NCBI GenBank assembly: GCA_030141605.1
Contig: JAQGDQ010000172.1
Span: 186,001-250,000 of the forward strand
Source of the DNA: Tubiluchus corallicola
Taxonomy: Eukaryota > Priapulida > Priapulimorpha > Priapulimorphida > Tubiluchidae
Direction of reading: 5' to 3'
DNA length: 64,000 nt
Made by a program: the position numbers and the translations under genes. Below are positions 1-13,430 of this stretch, in pieces. Position 1 is the first letter of the stretch. The number at the start of each line of letters is the position of its first letter. A model generated the notes under the pieces. That model was not told the DNA's origin and ran no database searches. It saw only the letters and a program-made list of their open reading frames with translations.

Positions 1-3000
1 GACTGATTAACAAAGTGATATATAATAACAGCAATTCGATCGTTTGTTATTAATTGACGACGTGTTGGGAGATAAAAGTCGATTATTCCTGTGTCCCGAA
101 TTTCATTTTTGTCAGTAGCTTTTACCACCATTATTTAACTTCCAAAGTTTTCAATAGCTCGTCATGATACAAAAGAAATTTGTTTAAATCCGTGATGTAA
201 CATATATGTAACATTTTTTAGAAACCTGCTTCCTGAAATTTCGCACGAATTTTTCATTATCCATGCACCTAAGGGGGGGGGGGAGTTACAACCACTGGAA
301 AAAAACTCAAGCCAATCAAACTTGCTGCACAGATAGTGCTAAGAAGGGAAGAATCGCTATTTTTTTATAAAACAATAATAATATAATAAGTCTATTTATC
401 ATCGTTACAACAAAAGATTGAATTACAATATAATTACAGCAGAATTATAGCGAAATGTAAAATTTTTCAAAAGAAAAAGCAATGTAGAACATTTTGCGAC
501 AAGCACTATTACGCTGTTACAAGATACATGAACGTTATTATCGCTATGCAACTTCCATACGTTTTGTACACAGTACATAATATATGCGTTGTACATAGTA
601 ACCCAGACAAACACGGAGAGAGTCCCATAACAAAAGAGAGAGGTCAAGTCAATTTCAAACTTGGTGCACTAGTAGTCCTCTAATATGGGAAACGGTTAAT
701 AGGCATATCGCGCATTGAATTTGACATTGACGGGTCATCTTCTATTAGGTCACTGTGCGTTGTCCAAACATGTTAACATCTCCACAACCACGAATATCTA
801 CCCAAACAAACTTGGCGCATGCGCAGTAACAGCGTTAGAAAGGGTTACTTATGCAAGGATTTAATAAAATTCTTGCAATGAAGAAAGAATAAAGAGAACT
901 TTTTTCCTTTTCTCTGTCTTTATTTCGGATTTTTATTTGTACTTATTCATTAAGAATTATTTCCGCGCTATATAAGCAATGCTTTTCACATACACGCACG
1001 AAAGCAATACCAAATTACAAAATTTTTGTTCCTCCAATTGGACTTGAATTAAATACCTTCTGTCTTCCAGGCAGTTAGGTTACGAATAAAAATTGATTTT
1101 GAACTTAAGCGTGTGGCCCTGAAATTAGCAGGTATTTTCCTGTTTCAAACCTCGAGAATACGTGTATATGACCCACTAACATCCAATATGAATAAAAACG
1201 CCATCACCATAAATAGCCAATACTGTTCGACGCAAAATTGTAGAGCTGAACTAAACGCCCCCACTAGTTTGCAAGTGTCGAATAATGAGTAAATTATCCA
1301 CCCGTGACATTTTCTAAATTGCTTCGTGGTTTCATAAGCGCTCATTAATTATGTCAGACAATGAAACCATTTACTGATAACAAAACTAATAAATGCTTCA
1401 TTAGCACCCGCTTGCAAATAACAGCTGCATAATGACACAAAATAATTAAACACATACAAATTGTGTCAATTAAGTCTCGTCGGCACATAATGCACTTTGT
1501 TGAGCTTATTTTTTGGGTTCTTGATGTTTACGGTCTAGTAATTGTTGTGTTAATGAAGTGACTTATTGAAAATTTTGTCTTAGATGATTAAATAATATAA
1601 CTTTACATTACTGCTTCGAAAAATGATGAAAATATTATATAAGATGCTTTTAATCCTAGTTTCAGATCTCTCGCCATTTTTAACTCACACAAGATGATAA
1701 ATTTGAAAAACGTAAAGCCAGAAAGTGAAAAATCTAAGGGCATCTGTAGAACATTCTAATAGTATGACGTCAATTCTTTGCATTTTTCGAACTCACTGGA
1801 TTTTATCGCATAATAATGAAACAGTAATTTAAAAGCATAAGCATTTGATTATAATTAAATCCACAACCTAATAATAAAGTAAGCCATCTCTAGGCTTGGG
1901 TTGTGTTTGCGTCAGTTGTTCGTTTCAAAATTCTTACTACATTTTAAAGTTAGAAGAAGTTCACCATACTAGAATAAGAGTTGGTTTTTGTCAACTTAAT
2001 CACGATTTATTCCTCAGAAAATGTAAAAATTACCATGCAGTTAGATTATACGTTGTCATGCAGTTGTTGGAATATGTGCTTGCAGCCTTGCACTGGCTGT
2101 TAAATCGCCGCAAGAAAGTCGAACTTTAAATTTTTGCAGTAGACTGTTTTCATCGTTTCTTTGCAAAACACAAAGATATATCTATACATGCACTGAAAAG
2201 GTAGTATTCTCGCCATAGTTAGCTGAATTTTAAACAAAAGGTCAACCGCTACATTGCAAGAACAGTTATAACAATGTAAAGCTTCTTCATTTTCGTTCTT
2301 TGATTTACAGCTATGGATACATGATTAGCGAGGTTAGCAAAGAGTAATATTCTTTGCCCAGTACACGAATGTCTTTTCTAAACGTTTTATAGAATTAACA
2401 AATTTACCGTCTATTTTTCAGCCAGAAGACAAAACGTTAAAATTTAATGATCAGGTGTTATTGTAGACAAAAAGAGTACGTTACGTTACCAACTTATGCC
2501 TGTTCTGAAAGAAACTGTGGTCTGTACATTTCATAGATTTAAAATTTGTTGTTTTTGTTACGAATTAATTTCTGCAGTGTTTACTGAAGACAGGCAGATG
2601 AAATGTGTTCACAAACTTGTAAATACACTAATAAACACGGCCGTATTAAACTATAACCTATAGAATAAGCTGCAGCCTAAGGTCCCAAGCTTTGATTGCA
2701 TTAGGTAAAAGAATCTGTTTTTCCACTACGGTTGTGTTGAAATACGTACTAATTTGATTTGCAATGATGGTATTTCTTAAAGAATATTTTTATTGATAAA
2801 CGACGGACAGCTATTTTACTTTACTTACGAATTTGCAATAAGTTTACTTCGAGTTGTGTAAATGTCGCTAAAATTTATCACGAGTAAAAATATTCAAGAC
2901 GAATGCGTGCAACTTAGAGGGCAACTCCGTCTGAAGGATCCCATAATTTCATTAGCCTAGGCGCCCCAAAAGGTGATGATCCGGCCCTGCTAATAAACAT

Positions 3001-4227
3001 TTGCTGCAAATTACTATGCTTAAAAATGTTTGTCTTCCTTAAAAACTACAGCAAAACACAGGACTTAACACAGCAAAAACTAACGATATTACCAATTTTT
3101 CATAGCGTTAAGCAGCTTATCGATGAGTTTGTTGTGATTTGTTTTGCTTTTGTAATTTGTCCCTGTTGCATCACTATCAGCTAATATCTGGGAATCTAAA
3201 GGCAATTAAGGTTTTATGGCATTGCTAATGACGTTTTCATTCATTATGAAGAGCATTATGTAATCATGATAAAGAAATTAAGCACCACTTAGTAGATGCG
3301 ACGGCATCTTTTGATGTTTTTCTTGAGAGATTTGCGAGGATGAAATGGAATTCTTGTTGCGTTTTTACGTGATCCATTTATGACAAGAGCATGTTCACAT
3401 TCATCTGGCAAAGGTAACCCGTGCTGTAACACAGATAACATGTGTATACATTTTGTGGCAAAAACAAACCTGCCCTGCAGTAACTTTTGCTGTTTCCATG
3501 TTATTTATGCAGCACCGTGTTTCAGCAAGGTGGTGCCGAACACTGAGCGCTCAGGCCCAATGATGCTGATAGTTCGGGCGGTGACTCAATCGAGATTCTA
3601 AACCAGCAGCGGTATCTCCGCCACATTGAGATGCATGACGGGTGTTCGTCTTTCCTAAACGGGAGAAAAATGTCGGAGCAGTAAAAAGCTGACGAAAAGG
3701 AATAAATGGTTTTTCCAGCGGTCACACACCCATTTAGTAAACAAGTTCGATGCGGCTTTAGTATTGTACTTCAGCACACATTGATCACTCAGTAATTGTA
3801 ATCCACACTTAAATAATGTGTTTTATGTTTGACATTTAAACAGAATTCACAGTGAAGTCTGATAAATTCACATGGTTATGAAATCCATAATCCATTTATA
3901 ATAAGCCTTTTCACAGTTCCATAATTGATGAACATCGCGAAGAGGTCAAAGGTTAAGTATACACTTGACAACGCCTCGCAGCCCAAACTACTGTAATAGT
4001 AACAGTTTTAACGGCTAGCTAGAACCTTACCTAGTTCATTTTTTTCTTGTTCTTAAGCAAGATCCTGTTAGTAACAACTAAAATTACTGAAGAGACGCGG
4101 CAGTCGACTTTGTTGTACACACATGTCACGTGACGGTAGTAGTTAAGACACGTTGCTGTGGCACACTTAACCTTTGACCTGCAGCAACTGCGTGTGTGCA
4201 CACAACAAAACTGTGAAAAGGCTTATT
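1..4227. other. Gene-free AT-rich stretch
   Basis: No open frame here has family motifs, believable splice structure or protein-like composition. The longest frames are under 80 codons and look like chance frames. A short run of G residues lies near 271-284. I see no tRNA or rRNA gene. Exons of a gene whose other parts lie outside the window could be missed. Confidence 0.6.
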
Positions 4228-4990
4228 GCAGGTATCCACGCATTTCGTCAGTTGTACGCTTCGCCAATGGTCCAATTTGCCAGTTGTACAGTTCGATACT
4301 TGTACTGTTCTCTAATGTTACATTTCGCCAGTGGCACAGTTCGCTCGTGGTACACTTAGTCAGGGCGCATTTCTCCACTACACAGTTCTTTCAAGTTGTT
4401 ATGTTATTAGCTTTTCCTTTTACAAAATGTTCTAGTTCGCCAGCAAAACTTGTCTGCTTTATTCTTTTAAAAAAAATTTGACAGTGGTACCATTCCCTAC
4501 TACCTATTTCGTAGTGGTACATTTCAACAGTATAATTTCTCTGCTGCGTTATTACTGTTTTCCTTTAACAAAATAATTCCGTTCATTAGTGATACAATTG
4601 CCCAGTTGACGTTTCAGAGTGGTACATTTCACCAGTAACATTTCTTTGCTAGCTTACATATCTTTATTTTTTCTATTTAACAAATGTTTCATTTCACTAG
4701 CAGTATATTTTGGCAGTGGTACATTTCGCCAGTACATACTTCGCCAGTGATACATTTCCTCGGTGTACTTATTACCTTTATCGTAGGGATTCACATAACA
4801 CATATCAGTGCTTTAAATTTTGCCAGCGATCGATCATTTGAAAAGTTATTTGGTATCTAAGTGAAGAAGTTATTGAAAAACATTGGTTCCGACATGTACT
4901 ACTAGTGAAGTGCATATTGGCGAAATATACCATTGGCGAAATGCACCACTGACGAATTATATCACTGGCGAAGTGACATACATTCACAAT
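4228..4990. repeat. Diverged minisatellite with core TTCGCCAGTGGTAC, two orientations
   Basis: Many imperfect copies of a unit close to CATTTCGCCAGTGGTA occur on the plus strand from about 4255 to 4770. From about 4917 to 4980 the same unit recurs in reverse complement (ACTGGCGAAATG type). The block is therefore an imperfect large palindrome of a short degenerate unit. A related block lies at 14555-14965. Spacing is irregular, so this is an old array or a repeat-rich remnant of a transposon. The short open frames over it are a by-product of the repeat. Confidence 0.7.
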
Positions 4991-5041
4991 TGCAATACCC
5001 AAAAATGATGCTAGATGTATCGACTCTAATCCTTTGTCCAC

Positions 5042-5504
5042 CGCTTCAGTACGTCACATGTTTGTGACACTCTTAATTATAATATAACATTAGCAAGGTA
5101 AACTCTGGAAGTCACACTTTGCTTTGCTAACAACTCTTTGTAACAGCAGAGCAACGTGACATCACAGAGCTGAGTTTGCTCTCTTAATAAAGCAACATGA
5201 TAAGCATTGCGTGCAAAAGGCGAGTTGCCGCTTATTAGTCTTGGTTAAAACATTTCCCAAGTGCGTTGTTTCTGCATTGTTCTTGACATGATCGTGATAT
5301 GGTGCACAGAAAATGGAGAGTTACATCTCGATTCTTAACCCTTTTGTTTCATTTAGAAAAAAATCTAGCGTTTATTGGCGATAGCAATGGCGGCAGTAAT
5401 GGCAACGAGCGTGTTGGCGATGGTGACAGAAAAGCTAATATTATTTATTATAATCGTAATACAAAGGCCCTTATTAATGGTGGTAAAAACTTCGATAAAT
5501 TAAA
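5042..5504. other. Gene-free stretch
   Basis: A frame from 5299 to 5712 codes 137 codons, but its composition is Asn/Lys-rich, it runs into repeat sequence and it shows no domain. I do not call it a gene. Confidence 0.5.
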
Positions 5505-5810
5505 TTTTGATACCAAACTAAAAAGACAGGAAATGCGAAAAAGTTGGAATGCATCTGCTTTCTGCTTACGTTTTAGGTCACTATGCTACCATACTCCCCA
5601 GCAATCAAGGCAATACAAAATTCATCCCTTATTGCTGGCTCAACAAATTCAGCATTTTCAATGTTATGTTGCTCACACTAGAGTGAATTTAACTAGTTAC
5701 ATTATTTTTTGATATAATTAATTTAGAGTTTGGAATTTCCCCGAGACACTGGTTCAAATCCAGGCTGTATTCGAAATGTTTCACATTTCCGGTCTTTGAA
5801 GTTTTGTATC
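5505..5810. mobile_element. tRNA-derived SINE-like pieces, two in opposite orientation
   Basis: At 5505-5560 there is a stretch nearly identical to the tail of repeats at 54110-54150 and 54540-54590, with the shared string AAGACAGGAAATG. At 5745-5805 the same family appears reversed and includes GGTTCAAATCC, a Pol III B-box-like sequence, followed by the CATTTCC tail. The two pieces face each other. They are fragments: no A box or target-site duplication is clear. Confidence 0.55.
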
Positions 5811-7040
5811 AGAATATAATTAAGTGTGGGCTTGTACTATCATGATAACATTGATAACATAACAATATAATGATGTCGAAGCCTATGGTGAAGACGAGGA
5901 CGAAGACAATGAAGATGATGAATGACAGTGATGAATTTAATCTTGGTGATGATGAATAGTACAAATGTTAGTAGCCCAAGGTGTATATTATATTATTTTC
6001 TAGTGTATTAACCAGTATATGACATATTAATTAACTTAAAATAAGACGTACATGCCAACTACTATATGCTTTGCACAATAATGCTTAGTGTGTACCGAGG
6101 ATTACATTACATGCACGCTGGATATAATCATGGATATAATCAACTTAATGATCTGCATACGTTATCATTAAGCAAAAGTCAGTGGAAACTTGAGTGAATT
6201 CTACCTGTAATGAAAAAGCTTCATTTAAACCGCATCAGGCAACGAGAGAAGCTAGGAAGATCAGTTGATTAGTTTGATACGCTTCATGTTTTACCGGCAA
6301 ATATTTTACAAATCGCTGACTAATTTAATTGGAGCAGAAGGATAAAACGATTACGTATACATTTCAGGCTTATTAGTATGCCTGTATCAACTTTACCTTG
6401 GTAATAAAAAAATGGAATACGGTTTAACAGTATGACAGCAACTGTTTGCTGTTAAAATTTTAGCTATTTTTTGCATATTTGGAAAGTTAACGTTTTAGTA
6501 TTTGGGATGCAAAAAAATTACTGAAAGTAGATAGATTAACGGTAGCATGTAGATAACAGAGTAACAAAACGTGCTTCTAGCGTTCAAGTTTGGTTAGCAA
6601 GCATAAATAACGAAAAATGTCTCGTTATTTATCATCGATTAATTATCTCAAACACATTGTATATTTATAGAGAAACTATTGTGAAAATGTCACGTATAGT
6701 TTAAAAATAATTATATGATATTATTAATCTTTTATTCATATAAAAAAATTTATACAGCAATATACTTTCAGTATAAATAATTAATACAATATAAAACAAT
6801 TTCTGTTGGTAATTAAAAAAATAAAAAATGAAGAAATCAATATATAATCGCTATCATGCTACATGTAGTTGCTTACACATTCATAAAATGTTTTTCTAAC
6901 TTTTCTTTTCTCATTAAAATTAAAGCAAAGAGTACAACTATACATTATTCTTAAATTAGCCTCTGAGTCATTCATGTGGCAGAGATATGCAAGATACTGA
7001 TTCAGCTTACTGAACATTTTAGAAACCAATCCTTCAAATT
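5811..7040. other. Gene-free stretch
   Basis: Very AT-rich sequence with a short GAT/GAC-rich patch near 5870-5960. No coding exon, RNA gene or transposon protein remnant is visible. Confidence 0.55.
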
Positions 7041-7052
7041 AATCTTAAGTAG

Positions 7053-7203
7053 GTAACTAACTAACTAACTGACTGACTGACTGACTGACTGACTGACTGA
7101 CTGACTGACTGACTGACTGACCGACCGACCGACCGACCGACCGACCGACCGACCGACCGACCGACCGACCGACCGACCGACCAACCAACCAACCAACCAA
7201 CCT

Positions 7204-7298
<95 letters not shown>

Positions 7299-7420
7299 GA
7301 CTGACTGACTGACCGACCGACCGACCGACCGACCGACCGACCGACGGACTGACTAACTAACTAGCTAACTAACTGACTGACTGACTGACTAACTAACTAG
7401 CAAACTAACTAACTACAGCT
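7053..7420. repeat. Block-structured tetranucleotide array (AACT, GACT, GACC, AACC)
   Basis: The array is made of pure blocks of four related 4-base units in order: AACT, GACT, a long GACC block, a short AACC block, a long AACT block, GACT, GACC, then mixed AACT/GACT. Each change of unit is one transition, and each variant has been amplified as a block. Confidence 0.95.
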
Positions 7421-8238
7421 AAGTAAGTCACGTGCCAGCTATGTATCATAGCAGCAGCATCCTTCTATAATAAACACCCGCTTTTCGTATTTAGGGCTTA
7501 TATTAGTGTAGAGCATTCTAATGAATTATGTAAGAATCATTCAAAGTCTGTTGAGACGGTCATTGAATATTCTTACGAGTACCACAACGCAACAGTGATA
7601 TGTAGGTGGGTAACGTAAGCTGCAAAAATTTCTCAATGAAAGCAACGAGGGGTCCGCAATCAAATAAATTTTTTTCTAAGACATTACAAGGAAGCATGAA
7701 CCAAAGGGTCCGATTCATCGCAAACTAAAATTTAATTTAATGGTTCAAAAATATTTTGGCAAACTAGTGTGACTGTAGGTAATATTGCTCACGACGTTGC
7801 TTACAAATTCTAAACCAACAGCTTCTTTTGTTAAACACTAAACACATTTTCAACAGAAAGCTAATTAAGCTGCAAGAAAACATTGAAAAATTTCATCAAG
7901 AAACTTTGCAACTTAATTTTTGTACCAAAATTGTATGGGGCGTACTTCGTATAGACCTTTTAGCCGCTGTTCTGTCAAAGATTCGTTTTTGGATAAACAC
8001 ACAAGATAACCTGTTTCTTTGAAATCATTATAATAACTACAAGCAAACATGCATACATACATATACCTATGTATGTATTCTGGTATTTGAGAAGTCGGTC
8101 GGACTTGAGCAATATACTGGTGAAATAACAATATATGCACATATACAGCTGCTATTACAATTTGTATCTAACAATATATATATTATATATATCAATATAG
8201 ATATCTATCTATATATGTCAGTTATACATATATGCATG

Positions 8239-8239
8239 T

Positions 8240-8270
<31 letters not shown>

Positions 8271-8291
8271 TTCTCTCACGCTCTCTCGCTC

Positions 8292-8354
<63 letters not shown>

Positions 8355-8363
8355 CTCTCTCAT

Positions 8364-8402
<39 letters not shown>
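8239..8402. repeat. CT-rich then AT microsatellite
   Basis: About 120 bases of nearly pure CT dinucleotides, with a few TTT, GC and GT interruptions, run to about 8360. An AT dinucleotide run to about 8400 follows. The Leu/Ser-rich open frame here is only a translation of the microsatellite. Confidence 0.95.
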
Positions 8403-8405
<3 letters not shown>

Positions 8406-8510
8406 AATTAAGATTTACAGAAGGTTTTATATATATACATATATAAATTAAGATTTACAGAAGGTTATATATATATATATATATATAACCTTCTGTAAAT
8501 CTTAATTTAT
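8403..8510. repeat. Perfect 24-base hairpin: two direct copies plus one inverted copy
   Basis: A 24-base unit beginning ATAAATTAAGATTTACAG occurs at 8403-8426 and again at 8443-8466. Its exact reverse complement is at 8487-8510. AT dinucleotide runs separate the copies. The transcript could fold into a strong stem. It may be the end of a small fold-back element or the result of microsatellite-driven template switching. Confidence 0.9.
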
Positions 8511-9629
8511 TCAATGTAAAATACGTTAAAATAATTTAAGGTGTGGAATTGCACAAATGAGTTAACTATTTAAGATTTTTTTTGTCAGTTAATTCAAATT
8601 ATGTGTGAGTTTCAAGATGTTTTGGAAGATCTTCTGTTCTTCGAATTGCTGCTCTAATCATACGCCTCAAGACTGCAAGTTCAATATTAATTACAAGTGC
8701 ATTTATAGTGTTCGCGGGACTGCGAAAAGCAAAAATTTAAACCAGTTAGATGCATATAAAAGTTTTACTCACTCAGAGCAGAAATTGAAATAAGGAGCGT
8801 TCAACTAAATCAGGAGGCAGCATGGCGGATGAAACCACCCAAAAGCAGTTTTCCTGATGGTAACTCATGTCAGTCCTCCGTTCACTAAGCAAACTCAGTT
8901 CTTAGCCAACAAAGAGTAATTTCATTCCTTGCAGTCTGATATTAATAATTATTGATAAATACCATTTTACTAGTACAAAGAATAATAAATCAAACTTACC
9001 GAATCCTCCAATCTGCTATGTTCAAGATTAGAAGAAAGTCTTGTATTTGATTTGCAATTTGCCACTACCAAAAAACAACACACCATTAGCATCAGTGATA
9101 ATTGCAACATACTTAAAGATACTTTCAGCATTTTTATAAACTGAAAAAAACGCCTCCCTGGTACGTGTAAGAAATTCTAATTTTCTGTCAGAACACCTCG
9201 AAGACTTTCCGTTTATCCGCCTTTCTTTTTGCCCGTTTTCACTAAGCAGGAAAGTATCCACATATGAAGTTTGAAAGCGCTGCATGTACGCATGCGCATT
9301 ATTGATGTCCGCAAGGTAACAATAGTGGGCGAGTTCTCATGACGTCAAAAGAAGAACACCTGAAAAACCCTCATGTTGATTGTGGTTACTCCAGTGGCTT
9401 CATTATTTCTGTGATGAAGCCATTTCCCAAAGTAAATAATTACCAGTGTTAGATTTTGAAGGGCCCAGTGGTCTTGACTGTTGCACGACACAGAAAGTTT
9501 ACACAAATAAAAAACTGAGATATAGCACAGGAAATTGTTACTAGTTTCAAGGAGTCAATGCTGTATTCAATACATTATGGAAGAAAATGATATAGAGGAC
9601 AAGAGAAGGAATGAACAAGCGAATAACCG
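8511..9629. other. Gene-free stretch with a small dispersed repeat
   Basis: The string around 8822-8850 (ATGGCGGATGAAACCACCCA) is repeated in diverged form twice near 10930-11000 (ATGGCAGATGAAGCCACCCA and a second copy). No supported gene is present. Confidence 0.5.
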
Positions 9630-9995
9630 ATTAAGCAAACAAATGAATAAATGAATGAAAGAATAGACAGAAGAGCGAACAAGCCAACATACAACCAAAC
9701 AAACTGATGTATGTATAAATAAGCAATCGAGTGAACAAACTGTTAAACAAATGAACAAAGCAACTGAAAGCGAAAGAAGGTAGGACGTAGAGTGAGCTTA
9801 TGAATACGAACAAACGAAAGAACGGCCGAAAAAATAAAAAAGCGAATGAACTAATAAGCAAACGAATGAATGAATAAATGAATAAGTGAGTGACAGAGTA
9901 AGATTAAGTGAGTGAGTGAGTAAGTGAGTGAATGAATGAATGAATGAGTGAATGAATGAGTGAGTGAGTGAGCGAGTGAATGAACGAAGGATAAA
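9630..9995. repeat. Diverged GAAT/GAGT/GAAC tetranucleotide tract
   Basis: A purine-rich tract of 4-base units (GAAT, GAGT, GAAC, AACA). It is best preserved at about 9900-9980, where GAGT and GAAT alternate, and decayed upstream. Frames on the minus strand over it are Phe/Ser-rich repeat translations, not genes. Confidence 0.85.
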
Positions 9996-10608
9996 CGAAA
10001 AATCGAATGGCAGAAATAAAAGAACAAAATTCCAAAAAGTAAAAACTGCGTGGCGACTGGCTATTGTGCCGAACGTTAAACATTTAATATAACAAATTCA
10101 ACCTGCAACACCTATTTTTTAGCTATTTTCTAGTTTTGCGTTTAAGCTAACATGTTTGAAAAGATGAAAATCTTGCGAACGAACGCACAAACCTTCAACT
10201 GTGCGCAAAAATGCAGTCAAAAGAAAGATAGCCGACATAGACACACGCGCGTGATATGATTTTAGAAAAGCGCAGGTGGCTGTACAGGAAAAATAAAAAT
10301 ATGAGAACTCGAAATAGGTATGCATTGTTATGGACACTTGCCTTCGTTAGCCAATACAATGATATTATTAGCCGTTCGCATAATGATAGTACGTGCGTTT
10401 ATATCACACTTGTTTATTTTTATGTCGTACTTATTCTTTGTGAGTCTACCTGTCAGTCTGTCACACATGCACATGTACGAACGCACGCACAGACAGACTG
10501 ACTCATCAAGCGCATGCGCACACATTAAGAGGAACAGCGCGCTTACAATAATTATTAACACAATGGCTAATTAACTGATGTAAAGGCCACCGAAAAACTG
10601 AAAAAATG

Positions 10609-10690
10609 GCACATAGCAGGATATGAACCCGGGCAATCTTCCATTTCAGACAACAGGCTACTGAGCTCACTTAATAGAGCTGGTCTGAAT
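10609..10690 (-). mobile_element. tRNA-like SINE or pseudo-tRNA fragment
   Basis: On the minus strand there is an A-box-like GAGCTCAGTAG and, about 35 bases later, a B-box-like GGGTTCATATCC. The T stem and acceptor stem do not pair properly, so this is not a working tRNA gene. A tRNA-derived SINE piece is the better reading. Confidence 0.4.
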
Positions 10691-13230
10691 TATCATTCTA
10701 GTAGTACACAGTCGGTCACACCCACCTATCGGATACTAGTTACATATTACTCAATTTTGATTTCTTCATAAAGTACAATGCGAGGAGGCATCCAACTTTC
10801 AAAGAGGGATTCACTAATATGATAGTTGCGGCAGGGCAAGTATCCAGGTAATAAGTTTTTGAGAGATGAGGGGCAGAGGTGTGCAATAAGCGTATTTGCC
10901 CTCCCTCAACGAACGAAATAGTAAGGGCAACAATGGCAGATGAAGCCACCCACAAGAAGCTTTCAACAGCAAAAATGGCAAATAAAGCCACCCACAACCA
11001 GCTATCCTGGTTGTCATCTATTAATTTACTATCAAAGGTAGACATTGCCTATTTCCATTGCTAAGTTCTTCCTCAGCTCAATTACATGACTCAGAATAAA
11101 ATATGGGTATATTGCTAGTCTAACAGAACAGAGATCTGTAGCTATATTCTTTAATTATTAATGTCATAATTTTCAAGACACTGAATTGGTCTGTACACAT
11201 CTAGAGTTACTTTTCTTTGGATTTCTTTACTCATGATTATAACTGTTTCAGTTAAGAAGTAACTTTGATGTCAGCAGATACGCTTGTTCGGCTTATCCGT
11301 AACAATGGATTCTTCAGTAAGTATGTGGCCGTTACGTACGAAATAATTTTTGTTAGTTCCGTGTAGCTTTGGTTTCTTTACTTTGCTTAAGTACACCGTT
11401 GTACTAGCTTTATTTTGAGGATTCTTGAAAAATCAAGAAGTGATAAAAATTAATTTTTATGATTCTATAATCTCAGCATTAATTTTAACTATCTAACTAT
11501 ATACTGGAAATCGAATTTAATCAAGATAAAATAAATATGTCACTAATTTTTATAAAACGATTTTGAATAAATTTCGTGAAACATTAACAAGTAGGCCAGT
11601 GTTAAGTATTCATTTAATATTTTTTGTAGAGAATTTTAGTATTTTTCACAGTTGGTACGTACTTATAGTTAATATTGTTCAAACTGAGGTCATATAAGCT
11701 AAGCTAAGGGCACCATTCAGTAATTTGGAACGACAATTATTTACGGTATAGAACGAAACAAAAGACTGATTACAGACTACCAGGTTGCAAGCTTATTGTT
11801 TCATTACTGCTCGTAATTTTTTGTGAAAAAGCATTCATTAATTACTATGATTTTGTTTTTCTTGCAATCGTGGCCTATTCACAAATTCTAAACGACGAAA
11901 TCGACATTTCATGCGAACTTTGAATAGCTCAATTAGTTGAACAAAACTGGTATAATCATATAAGTCATTGACTCGGAGTTCTGAGAAATACTGGTTTTGC
12001 ATCTAATGAAACATAAATTACCTAAGATCTAACAAATTCTAGTAGTAGCAATACTATATATAAATTTCTATATTTTTCCTAAAAATAGCCATCATAATTC
12101 AAACATTAACGATAAACGATCACTTGTAGTTTAGGGTGAGACTTCTACTGTTCTAGGCAAATGCGGCAGGTGTAAGCTAGACCATTAGTGCAACAAGACT
12201 TAAAGTATTCTATAGACCTGTAACTCTTTATACTATACCCTCAAACAAACTATACTTTTACTATTTATCAAACCTTACGGACTAAATGATTACATACACG
12301 TATAAACTGCAATAATCACCACACAACTATTTAGTGTGTTAACTTAAATTTGTTTATCGAACAATGAATCTATTCTTCAGAAGTGAAACAGCTCCGCACC
12401 CCGTTGTTTGTTTCAGAACAAGAAGAAATGTCCGCAGTTCTCTGACCTCCGACTTTGACCAGTCTTCTGCAATGTCCATGTTCATATTTGGTAGAGAATC
12501 CCCCAAAATTAATTATTTTGCTCTTTTGGAAGTGAATTGGACATATAATGATGGTAGCCATTTTCTAGATATTAATTTGGAGTGCACAGACAAGCAAACA
12601 AAGAGGCAGACAGGCAGAGACATGTCTGCTGCCGACCTTTGACTGACATTTTCGGTATTTCATCTTTACAGTTAAGAACAGATCCAAAAACAATAACATC
12701 AGCAAGTTAAGTAACAGTAGAAGCACCCACATTTAACTTTACACGTGTGGTTAAAACATGTTTAAAATGCGGTTAAAACTGGTTAAAATCAGACGGACAA
12801 ACAACCACCCAAATGGTGCAGACCGCTGGATGACTGTCCAATTAAAAAGCCTCATGGTACCAATTAAAAAGCCCCTAAGAATGCTGACGTCTATCATGTC
12901 AATAAGATTTAAGATCACTCGACTCATTATATTCGAAATTTGTATGATAGTCTATTTTTTCTATATTTCTATCATTACTATCGTATGATCAAGTCAGAAA
13001 ATTCTGCGACAGTTGCACATAAATAACTGTTGATGTCTCAGTAAAATTTTGCTAAATTTGTAAAGACATTTGCAATATATGACTTGACGAGAATAGAATG
13101 CACGACTGTTTAATTGCGCACACAACCTTTTTATCGTGGCTTACATTCAGCATTTATGTAAAATGGCCTTGATCCGATTATTGAATGGGAAGTGTTCCAC
13201 AGATGCCCGTCATTATCGAATTATATGTAA
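10691..13230. other. Gene-free stretch
   Basis: AT-rich sequence. Short frames at 10740-11045 and 12364-12642 show no domain, signal peptide or splice context that would support a gene. Confidence 0.5.
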
Positions 13231-13430
13231 AGTGGCGTTTACCTGGCATCCGCATTGCGTGTATGTTATGCGGATCGAAATAGGTTTTTTATTTTCAATG
13301 CGCCCGTTTATTAGACCTACGTTATGCGTTTTTTTCTGCAATTATTTCTTACTGATTTTTATACGCAACTGTTCCGCAGGTGGATAACACTCAAAGCATA
13401 ACGCATTCCGGATGCCAGGTAAACCCCACT
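13231..13430. repeat. Fold-back element, 29-base arms
   Basis: The left arm at 13231-13259 starts AGTGGCGTTTACCTGGCATC. The right arm at 13402-13430 is its reverse complement with three mismatches. About 140 bases separate the arms. The size and structure fit a non-autonomous fold-back or MITE-like element, although no target-site duplication was identified. Confidence 0.65.

Noticed and set aside
5299-5712. 137-codon plus-strand frame
   Set aside because: No domain, no splice context, and its second half is shared with the SINE tail family, so coding is unlikely.
7053-7420. CRISPR-like or satellite array
   Set aside because: Units are four bases without spacers, in a eukaryotic genome: a microsatellite.
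8215-8406. Leu/Ser-rich small protein
   Set aside because: Pure CT and AT microsatellite translation.
10609-10690. Possible tRNA gene on the minus strand
   Set aside because: A- and B-box-like strings are present, but the T stem and acceptor stem do not pair, so a SINE or pseudo-tRNA is more likely.
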